Origin: Glutamicibacter arilaitensis Re117
GTDB lineage: Bacteria; Actinomycetota; Actinomycetes; Actinomycetales; Micrococcaceae
Reading direction: 5' to 3'
Assembly (NCBI RefSeq): GCF_000197735.1
Contig: NC_014550.1
Coordinates: 3,795,258-3,859,257 of the forward strand
DNA: 64,000 bases
The notes beneath the pieces are model-generated. The model saw only the letters and a program-made list of their open reading frames with translations, searched no databases and was not told the origin of the DNA. Positions 50,956-60,710 of the stretch are shown one piece after another; the stretch's first letter is position 1, and each line of letters begins with the position of its first letter. The position numbers and the translations under genes were made by a program.

Positions 50956-52518
50956 ATGGTACGAAAGATCAAAGCGAAGCGAATACTGCAGCTTCGCGCC
51001 GAGGGCTTGTCAGGACGCACCATCGCGTCCACCCAAGGCGTTTCCCGCAATAGCGTCGCAGAAGTCCTCAACGCTGCCGCCGCCAACTCCAGCAGCTGGG
51101 ACGAACTCAAGGACCTCACCGAAGACAAAGTCTACGAACTCCTGTTCCCTGGCCGCAGCGAGCACGAAAGCGTGTTCGCCCAACCGGACTGGCCCACCGT
51201 GCATAAGGAACTGGCCAAAGTCGGCACCAACCTCAAGCTCCTGCACGGCGAATACTCCGATCAGGCCAAAGCCACCGGCGCAGCATTCATGGGTTACGAC
51301 CGGTTCTGCAAGTCCTACCAACGCTACGTCCTGGAACACGGGGCCACCTCACGAGTGGAGCATAAATCCGGTGTCAGCGTCGAAGTGGACTGGTCAGGTC
51401 CAACCATGGCCCTGCATGACCCGGTCACTGGCCGACGATCCACGGTGTATTTGTTCGTCGCCTGCCTGCCGTTCAGCCGGTACGCGTTCGTTGAGCCCTG
51501 CCTCGATATGAAGCAGGAATCCTGGATGCTATGCCACGCAGCGATGTTCAACGCTTTCGGCGGCAGCGTGCCGCGGATCGTGTGCGACAACCTGAAAACC
51601 GGGGTGATCAAGCACCCGGCGGAAGGGGAGATTATCCTCAACGATGCCTACCGTCACCTCGCCGAGCACTATTCTTCCGCGATCCTGCCAGGCAGAGTCC
51701 GCAGGCCAAAAGACAAATCCAGCGTGGAAAATACCGTGGGTCATGTGGCTACGTGGGTGATCGCTTCACTACGCCATGAAAAGTTCACCACGCTTGATTC
51801 CCTGCGTGCGGCCATCTATCGGCAGGCAGAAGCCTATAACGCGCAACCCTTCCAGAAGCGTGCCGGCTCCCGCCAGAGTGTTTTCCGCGAGGAAGAGCAG
51901 CCACTGCTGCGTCCGCTCCCAGTGGTGCCCTACGAGATCAGCACGTGGGTCCACGGACGCAAGGTCGCCAGGAATAGCTACGTGACGTGGAAGAAGAACT
52001 TCTACTCCGTGCCGCTCAAACACGTCGGCGCCACCGTCGACCTGAGGATCACGTCCAAGACCCTGGAAGTCTATCTTCAGTCCCAACGGCTGAGCAGTCA
52101 CCTCTTGTGCAATGCGGCCACGGTGAATCAGTACCGGACCAATGATTCCGATATCCCACCAGAACGCAAATACCGCTCGTGGGACCCCAAACGGCTCCGC
52201 GGATGGGCTCACCGCATCGGCCCGAACACGGTGCAGGTGATCGATAAGATCTTCATTTCCGTGCCGGTTGCCGAGCAAGGAATCAACCCCGCCCTGGCGG
52301 TGCTGCGCTTGTCTTCAAAATACAGTCCACAACGACTGGAGGACGCGTGCTTCGTCGCATTGCAGTCACGGATCCGCTCCCCACGCTACGGGCATTTGCA
52401 TCCGATTTTGCATAACAGGCAGGACGAGAACTGGAAAGAAGCGACCCTCCCACCAGCAGCTGAAGACAGCACTGGATACGTACGAGGCAGCGACTACTAC
52501 GCAAGGAAGACCCGATGA
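50956..52518 (+). CDS. istA: IS21 family transposase IstA
   Basis: A 520-residue DDE transposase. An N-terminal helix-turn-helix (RILQLRAEGLSGRTIASTQG) binds the ends; the RNase H-like core carries D145 in VEVDWSG, D211 in RIVCDNLKTG and E258 in KDKSSVENTV, so the triad is complete; a C-terminal beta domain with SWDPKRLRGWAHRIG follows. AGGAG lies 9 bases upstream of the ATG. The stop overlaps the istB start as ATGA. Confidence 0.96.
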   Translation: MVRKIKAKRILQLRAEGLSGRTIASTQGVSRNSVAEVLNAAAANSSSWDELKDLTEDKVYELLFPGRSEHESVFAQPDWPTVHKELAKVGTNLKLLHGEYSDQAKATGAAFMGYDRFCKSYQRYVLEHGATSRVEHKSGVSVEVDWSGPTMALHDPVTGRRSTVYLFVACLPFSRYAFVEPCLDMKQESWMLCHAAMFNAFGGSVPRIVCDNLKTGVIKHPAEGEIILNDAYRHLAEHYSSAILPGRVRRPKDKSSVENTVGHVATWVIASLRHEKFTTLDSLRAAIYRQAEAYNAQPFQKRAGSRQSVFREEEQPLLRPLPVVPYEISTWVHGRKVARNSYVTWKKNFYSVPLKHVGATVDLRITSKTLEVYLQSQRLSSHLLCNAATVNQYRTNDSDIPPERKYRSWDPKRLRGWAHRIGPNTVQVIDKIFISVPVAEQGINPALAVLRLSSKYSPQRLEDACFVALQSRIRSPRYGHLHPILHNRQDENWKEATLPPAAEDSTGYVRGSDYYARKTR

Positions 52519-53261
52519 ACCTGAACGCCGAAACCAAGCGCAAACTCCGTGAGATGGCCGCAGGTGACCTGCTCACGGCATTCGAATCCCAGGACGATGT
52601 GGTGAGCATGTCATTAAGTATCGAAGCACGGATCGAGCTGGCCGTGGACCAAGCCCACGGGCTATTTCTGAATACGAAGTCCCACGGTCTAATACGTCGG
52701 GCTAAGCTCCGTTATCCGCAGGCTGACTTGCGAAAAGTGGACCGGGTGGAAGAGCGGGGCCTGAACCAGCCGCTGCTGGCCCAGTTGGCGACCTGCCATT
52801 TCATTGAGCTCAACAGGAATCTGGTTTTCCAGGGTTTTACGGGGTCAGGCAAGTCGTATCTGGCGTGCGCCGTGGCGAAGCAGGCCCGTGTTCACAGCTA
52901 CCGTACCGGATACGTGCGGATGCCGGACCTCGAAGAAGAATGGCAGCAGGCCGCCAACAAGCCGTTGGGCGTGCAAAAGCTGTTGCGCAGGTATGCCAAT
53001 TACAGTGCTCTGGTATTGGACGAATGGCTTTTGGAGCCACCGAGTGGAGAGTTCCTGAGTTTCATCTTCGAGCTCATGGAGCGAAGGTACGACGCCGCGT
53101 CGACTATTTTCTGCACTCAGTACAAGCAGGCCGATTGGCATGCCCGGTTGGGTGCTGGTGCGTTGGCCGACGCAATCATGGACCGCATCGTGCACAACAC
53201 GATCTGGATTGAGACCGGTGGGTTCAACATGCGCGAGGCGAACATGAGTGCTGGGCACTAA
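52515..53261 (+). CDS. istB: IS21 family helper ATPase IstB
   Basis: A 248-residue AAA+ ATPase related to DnaC/DnaI. Walker A GFTGSGKS at 107-114, Walker B LVLDE ending at 170, and sensor-like FCTQYKQADW. The C-terminus IVHNTIWIETGG is typical of IstB. It selects target DNA and activates IstA. Confidence 0.96.
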   Translation: MNLNAETKRKLREMAAGDLLTAFESQDDVVSMSLSIEARIELAVDQAHGLFLNTKSHGLIRRAKLRYPQADLRKVDRVEERGLNQPLLAQLATCHFIELNRNLVFQGFTGSGKSYLACAVAKQARVHSYRTGYVRMPDLEEEWQQAANKPLGVQKLLRRYANYSALVLDEWLLEPPSGEFLSFIFELMERRYDAASTIFCTQYKQADWHARLGAGALADAIMDRIVHNTIWIETGGFNMREANMSAGH

Positions 53262-53387
53262 GCGCATCAAGCGTCCACGGTGAGATTCCTTGTTCAGAGC
53301 CGCCGGTCAACCGTCAAGGCTGGACGGTGGCTCTGAACGAGAATATTGGGTGGCTCCGAACCGCAATAACGGGTGGCTCTGCGTGGG

Positions 53388-53420
53388 AATATTGGTGGCT
53401 CTCAAAGAGTCAAATATTCA
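53388..53420 (-). repeat. IS21 right terminal inverted repeat
   Basis: 33 bases complementary to 50793-50825, preceded by repeated GGTGGCTC motifs from about 53322. Confidence 0.92.
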
Positions 53421-54466
53421 TGAAGAACCAAAATCTGAGTATGAGTACTATCCTTCGCGTATATCTAACGATTCACCGGCAACATGCGACCCTGGTAGAA
53501 AACTAAACATGTTGATCCATTTCATTCGAGGAGCACCCCTAAAGTACCTGCGTTATATCTCGCAGTGGAGTGTTTCTATGAGATCTGGTTCCTGCGAGCT
53601 AACACCCTTAGCGCAGCATTCCCCCTGGAATACCCGACGTGCGAGCTTCCACGAAGCCATTGGCAGAGTAGATGCTCTTGTAAATGACACTTCTGAAAGT
53701 TCGTATTGCGTCTAAAAACGTACCGCTCATAAACCCCTGTCAATAAGCTTGGTTCCTCAATCCAGCTTCACGACCCGCACTGGTTGCACTGAACACTCGT
53801 CATAGCTAATTCCTTCTGGGAGTTATCGACAAACCAGCTACATCCTCTAGTCCCCCAGTAGACCTACGGCAGCCTGCATAAAGGTCTGTATCTAGGCAGC
53901 GACAGTTCGCATCGTGCGCTTGGAAATAGCCGCTCCATTAACGTGGGGGGAAGCTGACAACTGTGCGAACTGAGGTAGGCGACCTCTACGCCCCCTGAGG
54001 CGACCTATCAGAGTCCGAAATGCCCAATGTCACTCCGGAGGCCGTTCAGGTACGCATTCCAGGCCCTTGTGAGGATTCTAGCAAGCTTCGGGGTCATTAG
54101 CCTGTGGTTTGTTGGCCTACTGACGGCTCATCAACGCTTGCGGGTGCTCGGTTCTCGACGCTCCAGACTGCTCCAGTCACCCTGGTCGGTTACATGACTA
54201 TCTGATTCCTTGAGCGCTCACCCAATGGCATTTTCTAGATCTCAGTCTTCCCAGTGAACCTGTGGCTACTAGGATCTGTTCTTATTCTGACTCGCGAAGT
54301 TGTCCACCGCTCCCCTTTTTTCCCTGGTCTCAGCTGCACTAACTATGTTTCGGGGTGGGTTCTAGAATTTGCCGTCTACTTCAAGGTCAAACCGACAAGC
54401 CTGACGCCTAATCTACGTTCGAACCTTCGCGGGGATAAATTTCAGTATCTTTGCAAACGATCAGTT

Positions 54467-54482
54467 TGTTTCACGTGAAACA
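54467..54482. other. parS site 1
   Basis: TGTTTCACGTGAAACA, the perfect 16-bp ParB-binding palindrome. Confidence 0.95.
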
Positions 54483-54529
54483 AGGATCGAATCATCTTTC
54501 GTTCAATGATGCGTCGTTGAACGGACTAA

Positions 54530-54545
54530 TGTTTCACGTGAAACG
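54530..54545. other. parS site 2
   Basis: TGTTTCACGTGAAACG, one mismatch at the last base; 63 bases from site 1. Confidence 0.9.
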
Positions 54546-55221
54546 AAGCTACTAACCAAGTTCAAGGGAGAGTAAGTTCGAGGTTATTGCTTTATACCTA
54601 TTAATGGTTGACCAAGTCTAAGAAGCGTTAGGTACATCAGAACGAATTCAGGTGTCTTCTTCCTTCTGTCTTTTGGACCCGGCAGAATCACGAACGACAT
54701 GGAGAACAATACGTCGGTACATATTTGTCGGCCATGTTCGCACTAGTTCGAACCCAGGAGTCCAACCTTCGTTGGCTAAACAAATGATCGCAGCCAAAGA
54801 AAGACTAGAGATATTCTGCCAATTCTGAAGCGGGTAATCAGTAAACTGCAAACAGTCCGTGTTCAACTTTTTGACGACTGTTGTCGAACGATTGACGACA
54901 AGACGTCGACCTTCTGGTCCTCCGTCTTACGTCAATGGCGGGCTAGCGTACCTTCAGGCATATGGTGCCGTAGGGCTATACACAAATGTGTCGTTCGGCA
55001 GAAGTGCGATTACAAGATTCCCGCAGCAACCGCTATGAGCTCCGGCCTCAAACCATTACTATCCACAAACTAGGCGCCAACGACCTATTGCACCAAGATA
55101 TGTAGAACGCTCCTACTAAACCCTTGAAACTGGATACGAGGTATTCGTTCTCGGTAACTGTGGCTTACGAGAGGGGGAGCTTTATATACGTATATGACGG
55201 TCACAATGACAGAAGACGAGA

Positions 55222-55237
55222 CGTTTCACGTGAAACA
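55222..55237. other. parS site 3
   Basis: CGTTTCACGTGAAACA, one mismatch at the first base. Confidence 0.9.
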
Positions 55238-56071
55238 TTAGACTCTCGATTCCCGCTTCGCGGTCTTGGCCGTGTAATCCGGTAAAACTATATTGGCTAC
55301 TATTGGCCTTATACGGAGTCAATGCCGAAAAAGAAATCCAGAAGTACGCAACCTTCCTCCACAGAGCACATGGCTCAATTAATCCATTGCGCGGCAACGT
55401 GAACATATGAATCAACTTCAGTGCGACGAGACTGGAATAGACAAACGATGTCCACAATCTTCCTTTCAGCGAAACGGGGTTAGCTACACTCCCCCGCATA
55501 CAAGGACGATGGTTGTCCTGAAGGTCGCCGGCGATCTTCCAACAACACGTGTGGAACAGATGCAATGACATCATATGTTCCACTTCGAGGTCCTCATGCT
55601 CGGCAAACCTATGACAAGCTCTACCGCCATTTTTATCAGGAGTTGGACTCATAGTTGCTTGTTGGACGTTCGTACCAGTGCGAGTTCACCAAGATTAAAA
55701 ATGATCGTTGTAGCCCAGTCGGGCGATAAGAATTGCAGTCATCCTAAAGCGACGTACAACTATATTAATTTGAGTGCCTGGGCGTTGAGGTGCTTCGTGT
55801 ACTTTATCTCGATGTATTCAAGATAAGTTCGCGTTTCATTCTTAACTTCCGCACACTTTGCCCCATTTCTTTGTTGGGCTTCCATAACCGGGTAAGCGCT
55901 GTTGCACTTCATTACCGGTATCTACCAGCATCCAAGTCATCACCAAACCAGTTATCCGAGAATCTTCATAGGATCAAAGGTTCCGCCGCAGAAGGATACC
56001 GTGGTTTCTCCTCTTCTGCGCCGAAACCAATCATCGATGAAAATGCTGCATGGATGTTCATCTGTCGTATC

Positions 56072-56822
56072 AGAATAAATAATTGACTCATTCAGAGCCA
56101 CTCCGCCTAAACTCCTCCCAGCATGCATCAGCTTGTGCGGTGGACTGAGCCACTTTCAGTGATGCGAAAGTTCAAAACGAAGCGAAAACTCCAGTTTCTC
56201 TCCGACGATTTCATTGCACACGCCATCGCGTCGATGCAAGGCGTCTACCGCAACAGCGCTTATTCGTGGATCCGGTTACCACCAGAAATGGTCATTGCGG
56301 ACCATAAATATTGTCATTGGGATCCAGTACGTCTCCAAGTGGGAATGACTAGCCTCCAAGTGATGCAACTATTCCTGAACGGCGCCGATCTTCACGCGTA
56401 TATATGAGCTTCCGGTCTCGATCCAAATGATGTTGTGGACGATCCGGCCCGAGATAGGGCCTGACTGGATAATGGAGCAGGAGACAAACCATCCCACACC
56501 TAAATCTAGCTCAAAGGTCTGAACGAAGAGCAGGTTTACCAATTGTTGTTCCCCTGACGCGGCGAACTCTGGGCCGTGGCCAGGTTGGCTCGCCCCAAAA
56601 AGAAACTGGCAACAGTCGGTACGAACTTCAAGCTGATGCACGCCGACAACGACCAACTGACAGGGGCCGCATTAATGGGCTACGACTGGTTCTGCAACTC
56701 CTACCAGCGCTGATCAGCTGTTTGCTGCGGCCCTTTAAGACCACAATCGATGGTCTCTCTGAACGACAATATTCGGTGGTTTCCCAGAGAATATCGGTGG
56801 CTCTAATAGAGTCAAATGTTCA
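56072..56822. mobile_element. scrambled remnant of a second IS21 element
   Basis: The left end resembles the intact element (TTGACTC, TTCAGAGCCACTCC, AAACTCCTCCCA). An istA start-like segment (RKFKTKRKLQFL, IASMQGVYRNS) runs from 56159, then a WDPVRL piece near 56310. A minus-strand istB C-terminus (RIVHNIIWIETG) lies at 56369-56449, and a plus-strand istA middle segment (ATVGTNFKLMH, GAALMGYDWFCNSYQR) ends at 56713 with a stop. The right end (GGTGGCTCTAATAGAGTCAAATGTTCA) is a decayed inverted repeat. Not functional; diverged from the intact copy. Confidence 0.85.
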
Positions 56823-57696
56823 AGGAGCATTCGATCTCATGCTTCACCTTAAATCCAATGGCAGGACGCTCCCCCGGATCGATGTATCAATTAGTTCTGG
56901 AACTCGCGTCGCTGCCTAGCCAATCATGTTGAGGGTGACGACTATGGAATTACGAATCCCTGGAATCGTCCCAAGCCCAACGGTCTTGCTGCTGGGATGA
57001 GATTCTCTCTTTCATTATGAAATGACCTGATGCTCAGCAGTTCTGTCGCAGCCAGACACGGCCAAGGGCGACACCAGGAGCATGGATTTTTAGGGCCCAC
57101 TAATCCACTGCCAGATCAAGGGAAGTGACTTAGCAGTTTACTTGTAGCTGTGGATGCGGATGCCCGCAGCAAGTTGTTTGTCAGTCTTCCTGCTAAGGAT
57201 TGTCCCCGCGGCATTGTCCAGCGGACATTCCATTTCGATTAATCGATACACTCTGCCCGATGCTCTGCTTTCGACGAGAGACTCTGGTCGTCTTGAAACG
57301 CTGTCGTAATGGCTTCAGCTCCACCTGAAGTGCGTCTATCCGCCACGGGCAATAAGTCGGCTCATGATAGGCGCTCAGAACGCCTCAGGCTTGCCCATGG
57401 CCTTCTGAGTGCATAGATGGCGTCTCGTCCACACCTAAGTCTTCAGGGAGGCATGCAAGGACACCTGGGGCCTTGTTTCTCGCGCAAAACATGATGCCCC
57501 CCTGTTGTTCGTGCGAGTTCAAATCTTTGCATCGTTTCTATACCTATGGCCCCGCTCTCGTGCTACCTGGACAGCTACGTGGACATCCCCTTAGATCATT
57601 CTTTGGTTCAAAGTGGTTTCACTGCTATCGCATCTTTCCGGGCACGTTCTTATACGGCTCGCAAATTACGTGAGCTAACCCTTGATTCTCCCCAGC
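56823..57696. other. gene-poor stretch between the IS21 remnant and parB
   Basis: About 870 bases with no supported gene. Frames at 57473-57749 run through the parS sites and look random. No terminator-like structure except the parS palindrome at its right end. Confidence 0.55.
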
Positions 57697-57712
57697 TGTT
57701 TCACGTGAAACA
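57697..57712. other. parS site 4
   Basis: TGTTTCACGTGAAACA, perfect; 41 bases from site 5. Confidence 0.95.
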
Positions 57713-57730
57713 TAAATTTGGATATGAGAA

Positions 57731-57760
57731 AGGCGCATGTTTCACGTGAAACATGCGCCT
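57731..57760. other. parS site 5 within a 30-bp perfect palindrome
   Basis: The parS core is at 57738-57753; flanking AGGCGCA and TGCGCCT extend the dyad to 30 bases. It lies 11 bases after the parB stop and may also act as its terminator. Confidence 0.93.
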
Positions 57761-57770
57761 AGTCCCGGAT

Positions 57771-58964
57771 TTAGGAATTCATCGTTGGATCAATGACATG
57801 CATGATCCTGTTCAGGTCGTCAACTGATGCAAATTCGATGCTGACTTTGCCCTTACGGCTCCCCAGCTGTATCTTCACGTTGGTGTCCAACCGATCAGAC
57901 AGCGAGGTTGCCAAGAAATCTAGTCTCTCATTCCGCTGAGTTTCACGTGCCTTCTTGGCTGGCTTGCGTGGTTTGTCATCACTGAGCGCAACTGCTTCTT
58001 CGGTTGCACGGACCGACAATCCCTCGTTGATGATTCGCTGCGCAAGCTGTTCAATGGCCTCATTGTTGGACAGTCCAAGCAATGCTCTGGCATGTCCTGC
58101 AGAGAGAACACCCGCGGCAACACGACGCTGAACTAGCGGTGGTAGCTTCATCAAGCGGATTGTATTCGAAATCTGCGATCGTGACCGACCAATTCTGTCG
58201 GACAGTACTTCTTGAGTACATTCGAACTCTTCTAAGAGCTGCTGGTATGCAGCAGCCTCTTCCAAAGGGTTCAGTTGCGAGCGATGCAGGTTTTCAAGCA
58301 AGGCATCGCGCAACAGATCCGTGTCTTGGGTATCGCGGATGATCGCTGGGATCGTGGATAGACCGGCCGCTTGTGTCGCACGCCAACGGCGTTCACCCAT
58401 GACCAGTTCGTATGGAACGTCGTCCTTCTCACGAGACGGACGAACGACGATAGGCTGTAGCAGCCCGATTTCTCGGATCGAATGGATGAGCTCATCCATA
58501 TGTTCCTGATCAAAGTTAGAACGCGGTTGCTTGCGATTAGGATGGATCAGCGTTACATCGAGCTCAGCGAACTGCGCGCCTGGAACTTCTACCAGTTCAG
58601 GAGAGGTAGCAGCCACCTCCTGCGAGTCAGCCTTCTCTATAGCCTGCTTCTCCGTCTGCAAATCATCGTGCTGAACAGTAGCGCTCTTGCTTCCCAGGGT
58701 AGTGCTCAGTCCCGGCATAGTTGCCCGAGCTCGTTTAGTTGGCTTGCTCGGTGCAACCGGTGCCTTCGGAGCAGAAGACTTACGCCCTGGCTCAAAGAAC
58801 ATGTCGACGGGACGAGTAGCGCGTGTTTTTGACGCTTCTGCGGCAGATTCTATTGGCTTTGTTTCACGTGAAACATCTTGCTTTTCCTCAGGAACAGCCG
58901 CAGATGGCGAACTGGAAATCAGGGCTCCCAGTCCTCTGCCTAGGCCCCTCTTCTTGTCTGCCAT
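57771..58964 (-). CDS. parB: chromosome partitioning protein ParB
   Basis: A 397-residue CTPase and DNA clamp that loads at parS. An N-terminal [14 protein letters not shown] contacts ParA; a long Ala/Lys/Pro linker follows; the ParB/Srx domain starts near residue 150 ([36 protein letters not shown]) with the CTP motif [13 protein letters not shown] and [14 protein letters not shown]. The helix-turn-helix contains [22 protein letters not shown] and [12 protein letters not shown]; the C-terminal dimer domain ends DPTMNS. A parS site lies inside the coding sequence and encodes VSRET. Confidence 0.97.
   Translation of the reverse strand: MADKKRGLGRGLGALISSSPSAAVPEEKQDVSRETKPIESAAEASKTRATRPVDMFFEPGRKSSAPKAPVAPSKPTKRARATMPGLSTTLGSKSATVQHDDLQTEKQAIEKADSQEVAATSPELVEVPGAQFAELDVTLIHPNRKQPRSNFDQEHMDELIHSIREIGLLQPIVVRPSREKDDVPYELVMGERRWRATQAAGLSTIPAIIRDTQDTDLLRDALLENLHRSQLNPLEEAAAYQQLLEEFECTQEVLSDRIGRSRSQISNTIRLMKLPPLVQRRVAAGVLSAGHARALLGLSNNEAIEQLAQRIINEGLSVRATEEAVALSDDKPRKPAKKARETQRNERLDFLATSLSDRLDTNVKIQLGSRKGKVSIEFASVDDLNRIMHVIDPTMNS
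58860..58875. other. parS site 6, inside parB
   Basis: TGTTTCACGTGAAACA, perfect, near codons 30-35 of parB. Confidence 0.95.
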
Positions 58965-59609
58965 TGTCTACGCACACCCTTTCATCAGAAATCTCAGCCC
59001 GAGACTAGTCTACTGTTTATTACCATCGAACCGGGGACGCGAACAGCTCGACATCCTAAGGTGTTCAATACATGAAACGAAGATTTGATGCATGGAGATG
59101 CTTTAAACAATCTAAAATAATAGTTTTAGGGAAAAATACGTGTAAATCGCTTTAAGTAGACCTCAACTACATCTCCTGCTACTTATGAGGGTCCCCATCG
59201 GGTCTACAGACTTCGTTCTATGCCTGCTCTAGTGAGTATTCATCACCAGTCTGTTTCACACCACTCTTCGTGGCAATTCAAAAAAACTCGACAGAACGCT
59301 ACTGTCCGCTCGCCTACCGATCATAGCTGCGTCAAGCGGAAAACGTCAGGAACTATACGGATGCCATCCAGCCATCCCCCCACTACATATTTTCAATGAC
59401 TGCGAACGAAACGAACCCATTACCAGCGGCAGGCGGCGCACGCTTGATGCATGTCTGGAGCTACAAATGATAGAAACGGTTCAGTTGTTCCTGGCAGTCA
59501 ACTCGCACCACGCTTCACCGACTGGATCCCAAGATAATTAGCGGAAGCAAAAGAAGCGCCACTGAACGATAAATCGTAGCCACCGACCGGGCGAACAACG
59601 ACTACATCT
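58965..59609. other. 645-bp non-coding gap between parB and parA
   Basis: AT-rich in its left half (stretches near 59100-59150), with no credible ORF on either strand. It should contain the parB promoter. Adjacent parA and parB are usual, so this gap is odd. Confidence 0.6.
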
Positions 59610-60533
59610 TTATACGCCGCGTTCAGCCATCTCTAGTGCTGCTTCCGAGTACGAAAGTGCGCCAGTCGAATTCGGATCGTATGTGATTACGGTCTGCTGG
59701 TAGCTCGGCGCTTCGGAGATACGCACCGAACGTGGAATAACAGCCTTAAGAACTTGCTCTGGGAAGTGTTCGCGAACTTCATTAGCTACCTGTGCAGCCA
59801 AATTCGTGCGCCCGTCGTACATGGTCAGTAGTATCGTCGATACAGTCAGCTTGGAGTTCAGGTGCTTCTGAATCATTTCAATGTTCTTCAGCAGCTGGCT
59901 AAGTCCTTCAAGAGCGTAGTACTCACACTGGATCGGGATGAGGACTTCACGTGCGGCAACGAATGCGTTGACAGTGAGCAGTCCCAAGCTCGGTGGACAG
60001 TCAATGAAGACATAGTCTAGGCGCGGCAATCCCTTGCGTTGGCGGGTGCGCGCGTAGTCGTCCAAGGCGCGTTGCAAACGCTGTTCGCGGGCTACCAGGG
60101 AGACTAGTTCGATTTCTGCGCCGGCCAAGTGAATGGTCGCCGGAGCAACTTCCAAAGATGGCAAGTCTGGGCACGTCGCAACTACGTCAGCCAACGGCAG
60201 GTCATTGATTAGCACGTCGTAAATACTGTCCACTTCAGCGTGGTGTTCAATGCCCAATGCAGTGGATGCGTTTCCCTGCGGGTCGATGTCGATAACCAGA
60301 ACATTCAGTCCACCCTTCGCCAGAGCGGCTGCAAGGTTGACGGTGGTCGTGGTCTTGCCGACTCCACCCTTCTGATTGGAAATGGTGAAATAGCGGGTCT
60401 TCTCAGGCGCGGGCACCTTGCGGGCCTCCAAAGCTTCACGACGACGATGTTCACTAGCTATCTGAGTAGCCAAAGGCGAGGACGAGTCGTTGAAATCAAA
60501 CGCGCTATTCGATGAATCCTTAGTCTTAGACAA
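59610..60533 (-). CDS. parA: chromosome partitioning ATPase ParA
   Basis: A 307-residue Walker-type ATPase. The deviant Walker A is KGGVGKTT at 55-62 in FTISNQKGGVGKT, with LVIDIDPQGNASTALG as the A' motif and VFIDCPPSLGLLTVNA as Walker B. An N-terminal extension of 45 residues is charged. It moves ParB-parS complexes over the nucleoid. It lies downstream of rsmG on the minus strand. Confidence 0.97.
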   Translation of the reverse strand: MSKTKDSSNSAFDFNDSSSPLATQIASEHRRREALEARKVPAPEKTRYFTISNQKGGVGKTTTTVNLAAALAKGGLNVLVIDIDPQGNASTALGIEHHAEVDSIYDVLINDLPLADVVATCPDLPSLEVAPATIHLAGAEIELVSLVAREQRLQRALDDYARTRQRKGLPRLDYVFIDCPPSLGLLTVNAFVAAREVLIPIQCEYYALEGLSQLLKNIEMIQKHLNSKLTVSTILLTMYDGRTNLAAQVANEVREHFPEQVLKAVIPRSVRISEAPSYQQTVITYDPNSTGALSYSEAALEMAERGV

Positions 60534-60590
60534 AGGTAAAACTCCTCCTCGTGACTTGATGCACTCTTAGAACGTGACGTGCACCGACAA

Positions 60591-60606
60591 TGTTTCACGT
60601 GAAACA
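60591..60606. other. parS site 7, upstream of parA
   Basis: TGTTTCACGTGAAACA, perfect, 58 bases before the parA start, so ParB may affect its transcription. Confidence 0.95.
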
Positions 60607-60628
60607 TTCAAAACAAGTCATATAGACT

Positions 60629-60676
60629 GCGAAATGGCTTCACCCTTGAAACTTCTAAGGATGAGAGCCATTTCGC
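60629..60676 (-). terminator. hairpin after rsmG
   Basis: A perfect 11-bp stem (GCGAAATGGCT) with a 26-base loop, 35 bases after the rsmG stop. No T-run, so a weak or structured terminator. Confidence 0.5.
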
Positions 60677-60710
60677 TTCTATAACTCTTTAATAGACTAT
60701 CGTGTCAGCC

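Larger units (their letters stand above)
50793..53420 (+). mobile_element. intact IS21-family insertion sequence
   Basis: A 2.6-kb element with istA and istB overlapping by 4 bases, bounded by 33-bp perfect inverted repeats that begin TGAATATTTGACTC and are followed inside by several copies of a GAGCCACC motif in both ends, the multiple-repeat pattern of IS21 ends. TGAA flanks both sides (50789-50792 and 53421-53424) as a probable 4-bp target duplication. Everything looks functional. Confidence 0.92.
53425..56071. other. gene-poor, low-GC stretch with three parS sites
   Basis: About 2.6 kb on the right of the IS21 element. Open frames are short, lack ribosome binding sites and show no family pattern; GC content is well below core genes. 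Near 53910-53980 a GACAGTTCGCA/TGCGAACTG inverted pair encloses about 60 bases, the only other structure I noticed. Three ParB-binding sites lie at 54467, 54530 and 55222. Confidence 0.6.

Noticed and set aside
54648..54866. 72-codon minus-strand frame in the gene desert
   Set aside because: Lacks a ribosome binding site and any recognisable pattern.
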